Positions 57,201-64,000 of a DNA stretch of 64,000 bases are shown piece by piece. The stretch's first letter is position 1, and the number at the start of each line of letters is the position of its first letter. The notes below the pieces were generated by a model. The model was not told the DNA's origin, searched no databases, and saw nothing but the letters and a program-made list of their open reading frames with translations. This DNA is from Pomphorhynchus laevis (taxonomy: Eukaryota; Acanthocephala; Palaeacanthocephala; Echinorhynchida; Pomphorhynchidae), in contig WNNJ02001830.1 in assembly GCA_012934845.2 (NCBI GenBank), positions 52,413 to 116,412 of the forward strand, given 5' to 3'. The position numbers and the translations under genes are program-made.

Positions 57201-59019
57201 ATTTTTCCTATCAATCACTGGTTCGGTTGTCGGCTCGCAAAGGCTATGCACGAACCAAATTACTCCAGGCATCGCGATTCAGGGCGACAGAATAGAGTTC
57301 TCTTTCAGATTGTCCAAGGAGTTCTTCGGCCAGTTTCAAGATTTTTCTCTCTACCGGTACCGAGATATACCTCAGGTCTATTTTCAAAGAGTCCGGCCTA
57401 TAAAATCCTCCGAGGAAGACGACCCTAGACATCTTCAAACCGTGCCCTACCAACCTTAACTGACTTCGACGAGAACAATAGTGCAATAATTCAGCACCAT
57501 TCGCATTCAGATCGGAAAGTCCGTTCCTCCCCAATACTCTCTTATATACATAGTCTAGATTTATTAAAATATTTAATGCTAATTATTTATTGTCTATAGG
57601 GTAAATAAGAATACTATTTTCAATTATAAATTAAATTATAACTATAATTAAATTATATATTCTAAAATAATCAAATAATAGTAAACTTTGAGGTAGTATT
57701 ATTTAAAATGACGCTTATGTTTTATTGATGGGAAGTAATTAATTTTTTAATTTAAATAAAACTTATATCCTAATGACTATTAGATTTTAATTGAACGAAT
57801 TATAAGTTTAAAGTACGAACATTTAATTAAAATTAATTTTTAATTTAAATTAAATTTTATTATTTTAAAACTAAAATCTACCAGAAAAATGATAAACTAG
57901 CAACAAGAATACATTTTAAAGTCATCAATTTTTGATAAATTTAGCAGTCATTTATTATATGTAATTTGCCATATAATTTAATATATGTTTTAATATATAT
58001 TATATATCTAATTTTTTATGTTATAAATTTTATTATATATTTGATAATGTATCTTTGTTATGTATCTTTGGTTAATATCTTTAGTTTCTTTGGTTAATCA
58101 TTGTAAGATGCTTAATTGGATTTCTTAATTTCTTACACTGCAGACAGTGTAAGAAATCGCTATAGCACACAAGTGCATTTTGTTACAGTTCAATTTTTAA
58201 CAATTCTAAGTTCATTTTATTGTTCATTTTATGAAAACAATTATGTAATTTAATTTGCGATAATAAAATATTATAATTTGAGATATTATAGATAATAATT
58301 CAAATTTTACGGATTTAAATTTTTATATTCAATTGATATTGAATAATAATTGAATATTAATTCAAATATTAATTAATAAATATTTCAATTATTATATTTA
58401 TTCAATTAATAATAATGTAAATTATTTAGTAAATATTAAGTTTATTACTGGTTTGTCAATCATGAAAATGGCAATGTGCTCCCGTCATTCGTCATCGCAC
58501 TTCTTTCAAGTAGAACTGATTTATAATATCGTCAAAACACTAATCAGCGTTTGACATTTGTCACGTCAGATCATTGTTAATTTCGGGTTTTGCAGCCTTT
58601 GCTTGATAAAAATGGAAATTCGGAGGCAGCTTTTAGCGATTGTATCTAAACAATATATAGTTAGTCATTAAATATGTCATGCCCGTGTTATTTCCCATAA
58701 AGAAGCATTTTCTATTAAAAATGTAAAATAAACCTTTTTTATGTAAAGACCTTAACTGAATTTACTGCTAGTGTCTAGGAAACTGCGTTGTAATTATACC
58801 AGATATGAAAACAATTTCAGCTATGCCGATCCAGCTCTTCTGCCCTTTATGAAAGGAGCATTTATCTTCATGCTTTATTCTTACCAAGTAACAACATCAC
58901 ACTCGATGATTAAAGTAGATTGCCCGGCTGCGATTCAAATTGCCAATCAAAAAATTATCCACGAAGTATTTGTTGACAGACGCTTGACGACCTATGTGCT
59001 ACACATTCCTGTTTCTTAA
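54208..59019 (+). CDS. Cysteine-rich protein, unrecognised, 5' end not found
   Basis: Five exons: 54,208-54,401; 54,445-54,527; 56,682-56,774; 56,829-56,993; 58,772-59,019. All have GT-AG borders and phases that add up, giving 260 codons and a TAA. Cysteines cluster as SGCCHSGH near residue 40, ENICCQL near 135 and NSCSCES near 160. Possible N-glycosylation sites (NQT, NQS) suggest a secreted or extracellular protein. No upstream start or signal peptide was identified, so the gene begins further 5'. I do not recognise the family. Intron 2 carries two MITE-like repeats and intron 4 a LINE fragment. The EGF gene starts 276 bp downstream on the same strand. Confidence 0.65.
54815..55036. mobile_element. 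MITE-like element, diverged
   Basis: Ends CAGCTTTACAATCAAAATTT and its inverse AAAATTTTGATTGCCCAGCTG. It has the same ends as the next element. It lies in an intron. Confidence 0.6.
55231..55575. mobile_element. MITE-like element with about 98-bp inverted ends
   Basis: Left arm 55,231-55,330 (CTGGACAAACAAAATTTTAA...) and right arm 55,479-55,575 are inverse copies with a few mismatches. Small noncoding DNA transposon, in an intron of the cysteine-rich gene. Confidence 0.75.
55580..56680. other. Intron sequence, no element recognised
   Basis: AT-rich. A short Penelope-leader word (GTAAACTCAGTTAGCT) occurs at 56,173. Confidence 0.5.
57180..57545 (-). mobile_element. LINE endonuclease fragment
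   Basis: Minus strand: GRNGLSDLNANGAELLHYC (57,490-57,535), the stretch after the catalytic region of an AP-type LINE endonuclease, directly followed by LKLAEELLGQ and a W-rich linker without the rest. An internal deletion joins the two parts. It sits in intron 4 of the cysteine-rich gene. Confidence 0.65.
57550..58771. other. Intron sequence, no element recognised
   Basis: AT-rich; ends in the acceptor TTTACTGCTAG. Confidence 0.5.
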
Positions 59020-59294
59020 CCTGCACTTATTTAATGATACCTCATATTAATTATACCGACTAACCTGAATGATCCTATCCACAGTAAAATAAAGAACTTT
59101 TGTTTTTTGTTATTTTCGTATTCGTTTTTGATGTGTAAAAATAGGAGTGTGTAGAGAGAAGTAGAAAAGAAAAGAAATACTGCCATGTAATGAACAGGAA
59201 TGCTTGACACACAAAATGCTATGTAAAAGCAAAATATAACTTTCAATGTTAACGACTTTTCCTTTAGGGACTGTAATTTATTAAAAACCATCAA

Positions 59295-61257
59295 ATGTTT
59301 AGTTTATTACTAAGCCTTTTGCTACGTTATTGTATTATTGTATTAGGTTGTGAAAATGGCGAACCTTGTCCTAAGTTCTCAGTTTGTAAATTGCAATCAA
59401 ATAATTTACCGTCATGCCAATGTCCTGATGGATTCTTTAATCAAGATGAAAGGTATGGCTTAATCAATAATACAATATAAATGCCAAAATTTATTTCAAA
59501 TCAGTAACGATAATACTCGTACTTTATTTCGAAAGTAGAGTGTAAAGAATTTTTCTTTTTATATCGAACTTTTTTGATTTACGTAATCAAAACACGATAT
59601 CCATTTGATTATTGCTACTAGAAACGACAATCTACAAATGAAATCAACTTAGGGAGATTTACATTGCCAAATCCATTTACAAATTAAATCCACTTTTACA
59701 AATGAAATCCACTTTTACAAATGAAATCCACTTTTACGAATGAAATCCACTTTAATAGCGAAAACGTTTAAATTAAATCATCCTGAACTCAATAGGTCCA
59801 ATAGGTAGAATCGTAAAATCTACAGGTGTAAGCGGGAGTCTATGAATGATTATTCCAAGCGAAAATCGCTTTGGAACCACAAACACGGCATTATTAATAT
59901 AATGCCGTGTTTATACAATTGCAAATTAAGCATAAATTAAAATTTCGAATTTATAATTTTGAATTTAAAATCAATTTTATCAAAAATTACATTTGATAAA
60001 AGCTGATTTCAGTATAGAATACGGTTTTTCATGATACGACTAAACGGAAATATTATGTGCTTTAATTACTGTAAACAAAGTTTCAAAGAAATAAAAATGA
60101 CATTTGTATTTTTAGCAATCATATCCCAAATATGAGGTTAACCTCATATTTGAAACAACAAATGAATGAATCTTATCACATAGATAAGATTATATATTAT
60201 ATAATCTAATATATAATAATTTAATAATCTAATATAATTATATAATCTAATAATATAATATAATAATTTAATATATTATCTAATCTAATATAATAATGTA
60301 ATCTAATAATATATTATATTATAATATGTTATTAATTATTAATTATTAAATCAATAATCTGACCTAAATTTATAGACAATATGTTGCCCAACTTAGTCAG
60401 TTAAGTTTGACATTTTATATAATGAAACCTATCTAAATTTAGTCTATTTAGATAAAAAGTGATTGCTCTTTTTCAATGCATTCAATTAATTGACAATGTC
60501 AAAAAATTATACTAAATTTTACACAATTTCGTTTCTGAAATCAAATATTTAATTGCCTTAAAAATTTACAGGTTCTGGATAAGGAGCTGTCGAATTTACT
60601 GCTATGTTGCGATATGAATATGTAATGTTTAAACTTATAACATTAGAATGAATTCCATTAAAATTACATTAGTGTGCCATAAGATCCTATGTTAGGATCT
60701 TATGGCACAGAGATCCTATCTCATAGGCATTTATTACTTTTCTCGTGTGGATAATTTATTATGCCTAAGCACAGGATTAGAATGAATGAATTTTTATTAG
60801 AATAAAAATTTTACAAGTTAAAAGATTGGAAATTTTGTGGGTGTAAGGAAAAAGTTATAAGACAACTATTTATTATACATTTTTCTAGCTTATAAAATAT
60901 TTAATCTTAAACAAATTTTGTCTACTTGATAAGATGTCATCCTGTAAATTGTAATTTGTGGTACAACTGTGCTGATGACGCATTTTGTTCTCTCGACAGT
61001 ATAACCACTCAATCGAGATGTCGATGCAAACAAGGCAAGTCAAAATTTTACAATCTGTTTTGAAAAAAATTACTTTTTCCCGTTTTCAAATTAAGGTTTT
61101 GTCGGCGATGGATATTCATGCTTTAAAAAGACGTGCATAGACCACTCGGAATGCAATTCAAATGCGAGATGTGTGCCTGATTCTGATAATAGATACATGT
61201 ACTATTGTATATGCAATCCAGGTTACCACGGTGATGGTTACACATGCAAGAAAGACG
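59295..61257 (+). CDS. EGF-repeat extracellular protein, incomplete
   Basis: Exons 59,295-59,452, 60,934-61,034 and 61,096-61,257, phases compatible. Exon 1: a hydrophobic leader (LLLSLLLRYCIIVLG) then CENGEPCPKFSVCKL and CQCPDGFF. Exons 2-3: CHPVNCNLWYNCADDAFC, CRCKQGFVGDGYSC, then CIDHSECNSNARCVPDSDN and CICNPGYHGDGYTCKKDG. These are EGF-like domains of the type in nidogens and related matrix proteins. The second intron (61 bp) has a GC donor (CAAG|GCAAGT). An alternative is that 59,346 is an exon start behind the acceptor TTGTATTAG, with the leader frame fortuitous. The third exon ends in phase with a GT donor, so more exons should follow, possibly beyond the window. Confidence 0.8.
59881..59912. 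repeat. Perfect 32-bp palindrome
   Basis: AAACACGGCATTAT / ATAATGCCGTGTTT arms of 14 bp with a 4-nt loop. Confidence 0.8.
60673..60709. repeat. Perfect hairpin, 17-bp arms, 3-nt loop
   Basis: TGTGCCATAAGATCCTA, TGT, and the exact complement. Probably a tiny foldback insertion. Confidence 0.8.
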
Positions 61258-62310
61258 GTAATAACGTTATATTTCATTCAGGTTTTACTTATTTAATTGC
61301 CACATTTTTCATTGAGGAAAATCATTTGGTTCTTACGTATCTTATTATCAATATCAATAAAAGTTTCATGTAGGCTCAGCTTCATATTGTAGCGCAACTC
61401 CTATGTAACAGATGGGTCATAGCGAAGCTATTTTTCGTGTTCTATCGTTTTTGGACTTCCGTAGCAATTGAATAAAATTTCGAAAAGTCTTGGACACAAA
61501 AATTGAAAATCGAAATTGTGATGCTAAAGCAAGACGTGAAATTTGTGCTGAACTTTAGAATCAAACTCAGCATCTAGGATATATTTGATAAATTGTTTAT
61601 GTATAATTGGGTAGATTATTTGCCAAACAAATGCTTTACATTGGATGCTTCTGTACAGAGTTATTCAAAATATTGAATTATTATTTTTAATTATTTTTTC
61701 TCTCAAAAATTAAGAATTGAAAATTGTGGCATATTGATTTCACTTGGCATATTAATGATACTCGTTTTAAAGTAATTTATCTGCTCTTTATTCATATTGA
61801 TAGATGCTTAACTCGTCCATTATCCACTACATATAAAGTAGAGATTTAAAGTACTGTATCATTATTTGAATTATTGACACCAAATGCATTCCATATCTTC
61901 ACGGCTAATTTTTGTGACGAAAAAATATTTTTTTAATTTAATTTTTTAATCTTTTTAATTAAAAAGAGTAAAAGATACTATTATTGGCAAAGTATTAAAA
62001 TGTTAAGCTTCCATGTGCATCATTTAATAAGTAATTTGAATATTAAAATTTAATTAATTTTATTAAATTTTATCTTTTAATTTTATATTTATTTAATTTT
62101 ATATTTTATTAATTTTATTTTATTTAATTTTAATTTTATTTAATTAATAATCATGGAAACAGTAAAAAATGAGCGGGGGAGGAGGTAAGGTACAAAGTAA
62201 GCCATGTGAAGGTGAAGTAGTGATCAAATATTCGGACTATATTTAGCTCATTAATATTTTTATAATATTTAACCTATGCAGATGACTATTTGGAGATTAA
62301 AAAATTATAA
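61258..62310. other. Noncoding after EGF exon 3
   Basis: AT-rich. The stretch 61,630-61,680 (GATGCTTCTGTACAGAGTTA) is inverted at 63,830-63,865, and 61,880-61,910 is inverted at 63,700-63,730. This suggests the arms of a larger element enclosing 61.6-63.9 kb. Confidence 0.5.
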
Positions 62311-62314
62311 CAAG

Positions 62315-62520
62315 AAAGAATAGTTCTGTAAGTAAATAGTTCTATAATATAAATTTTATATTATAAATTGATTGTTCACTCATATTGGATTATTTATTAG
62401 TGGAGAGAGTGAAGAAAATAATTTTTTAATCGAATTTTCAATAGCCTACTGCTATTGAAAATTCGATTAAATAAATATTTTACTTCACTTTCTCCACAAA
62501 TTAATAATAATATTTTTTTG
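62315..62520. mobile_element. Foldback element, copy 1
   Basis: Inverted arms (TTAGTGGAGAGAGTGAAGAA and inverse near 62,490) with almost no loop; a second copy is at 63,300-63,490. Confidence 0.7.
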
Positions 62521-62571
62521 TTTTTTTTAGTTATTACAAAATTACAATTCATAAGTTACCCTCATAATAAT

Positions 62572-63260
62572 TTATTTAACATGGCAAATGCGTGTAAACG
62601 GTACGCTTACATGACCACTAACAAAAAAGGACAGCAAAAGTCAGATAAATTACTTAATTGTTGAAATGGAATTGGATTTGGCGTTTGAAGCACGGCATTG
62701 ATGTTGATTGGCGGATATGCATGGGGAGATGATTCCACGATAGAGGAGCAGTCACAACGAAGGAGAGGAAGCCAAAAGAGATAGAGTAGTTTGGTAGTTT
62801 GGGACATGTAAAAGAAGGGGATTATGGGAACGCAGACACAGTACACAGGACGAGAATTGTCGAGAAAAGGTAGGTTGAGAAATGAAGGGGTATGAGAAGT
62901 TATAAGGCGCAAAGTAATGATAAGACGATTTTAAACACGACAATAAATGGTAGGCCAATCGAGAGAAATAAGATGGTGGGATGTATGATCAAAACGACGA
63001 AGACAGAAGAGAACTCGGACGGCTGCGTTGTAAAGGAAGAAGAGTGAATTTAGGTGAGTTGAAAAATAGACTAAGACTGTAATCAAGTCTTGAGAACATG
63101 AGAGAAAATATGAGTCATATTTGAAGGGAAATCGATCAATTTATTAACCATAGTTGTTAAAGTAATTGGGAACGTGGAGTAAGAGAGAATTACGGGTACG
63201 GAGTGATAGAGAGAGGTTGGACTAGTGTCGTCTAAGAAATTGAGGTTGATGAACGATGGG
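62572..63260 (-). mobile_element. LINE 3' end, copy of the 5.7 kb family
   Basis: Minus strand matches 5,740-6,605: CCATCTTATTTCTCTCGATT region, TCGACAATTCTCGTC, GACTGCTCCTCTATCGTGGA, ATGCCGTGCTTCAAACGCC. It ends with CATGTTAAATAAATTATTA. It sits between two copies of the foldback element. Confidence 0.75.
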
Positions 63261-63299
63261 GAGCCGACAGCGATGAGACGAAAAGTTACGAGAATAATA

Positions 63300-63490
63300 A
63301 TTATATTATAAATTGATTGTTCACTCATATTGGATTATTTATTAGTGGAGAGAGTGAAGAAAATAATTTTTTAATCGAATTTTCAATAGCCTACTGCTAT
63401 CATCTTCATGATGATAGCAGTAGGCTATTGAAAATTTGATTAAATAAATATTTTACTTCACTCTCTCCACTAATAAATAGTTCTGTAAGT
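63300..63490. mobile_element. Foldback element, copy 2
   Basis: Same sequence as 62,315-62,520 with a loop ATCTTCATGAT; arms of about 80 bp. Confidence 0.75.
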
Positions 63491-63494
63491 CACA

Positions 63495-64000
63495 TAAAAG
63501 AATAGTATTGTATAGCGAAAATCAATACTGATATTCTCGATGTCCCTCTAAATGACTGCATAATGGTAAGGAGGCATTTAAATTTCAGCATGTATTTTAT
63601 CACTCTTTTATCTAACGTTTGGATAAAAACATTAATATGAGACAATGTCAAAATATAGAGAAAATATTTAAGTAAAAAATAAAAAATTATTTTTCAAGAC
63701 AAATATCAGCCGTGAAGACATCAAATACATATAGTGCACTTATACAAATTATGCTACAACACCTGGTAGCATCAACCCTCCAGCTGCAAAATTTAAATTT
63801 TTAATTCAATGATATTTTCTCAATTTCGTAAATTTTGAATAACTCTGTACAGAAGCATTCTCGGTCAAATAGCTCTTAATGAGAAATAACCACTGTGATT
63901 TTACATCATAATACGTATACCCAGTTATATGATTTAATATAAATAATATTAGATAAGATATTATAATATATAATATAATTATAATTATATTATAATTATA
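63495..64000. other. Noncoding end of window
   Basis: Inverse copies of 61.6-61.9 kb near 63,700-63,870; the rest AT-rich. Confidence 0.5.

Larger units (their letters stand above)
59453..60933. other. EGF-gene intron with short repeats and hairpins
   Basis: 18-bp repeat ACAAATGAAATCCACTTTT, about four copies, at 59,683-59,753. Perfect hairpins at 59,881-59,912 and 60,673-60,709. No exon recognised. Confidence 0.6.

Noticed and set aside
60970-60985. CTGATGAC in an EGF exon as part of a ribozyme
   Set aside because: It encodes Ala-Asp-Asp in a supported exon and no GAAA strand pairs with it.

Overview
The window looks like nuclear DNA of an AT-rich invertebrate. It has spliced genes with both very short and very long AT-rich introns, an Aurora kinase, an EGF-repeat protein and a dense load of retroelements. 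A nematode is my best guess: the Aurora ATG follows an AG splice acceptor directly, as in trans-spliced nematode genes, and several introns are 43-61 bp. A flatworm or other small invertebrate is not excluded. Nothing here is bacterial.

Host genes are few. An Aurora-type kinase runs 9,461-19,337 (+) in seven exons with a 6.6 kb intron full of transposons. A cysteine-rich protein that I do not recognise has five phase-compatible exons at 54,208-59,019 (+), with its 5' end unresolved. An EGF-repeat protein starts at 59,295 (+) and is incomplete.

The rest is mobile DNA. 1-4,325 (-) is a tandem pair of Penelope-like elements with the GIY-YIG nuclease in front of the reverse transcriptase; related copies lie at 14,640-16,345 (+) and 42,455-43,372 (-). 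A second Penelope lineage with the usual C-terminal nuclease is at 4,325-5,560 (+) and in pieces from 41,430 to 49,215 (+). LINE remains lie at 5,740-6,605, 10,300-14,290, 35,900-37,595, 43,400-45,480, 57,240-57,545 and 62,572-63,260. Two fossils of another retroelement family are at 30,857-32,365 and 51,770-52,450. Foldback elements, minisatellites and TA tracts fill more of the space.

The most interesting content is RNA-like. At least ten loci carry the three conserved strands of the hammerhead ribozyme: the CUGAUGA strand, the GAAA strand and the NUH strand. Four groups have an ordinary strand order: a tRNA-derived SINE at 12,572-13,173, repeats at 26.4, 26.7 and 38.15 kb, a weak site at 7.45 kb and a block at a LINE 5' end. 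Five other families (units of about 380, 350, 320 and 370 bp, plus the Penelope leader) have the strands in the reverse cyclic order (GAAA, then CUGAUGA, then NUH). Stems I and III still match in all five, stem II in four, and substitutions are compensated between copies. This order is not a circular permutation of the known hammerhead. It must fold as a pseudoknot, as a dimer, or between neighbouring tandem units. The same layout in five families suggests a retrozyme-like RNA system worth testing.
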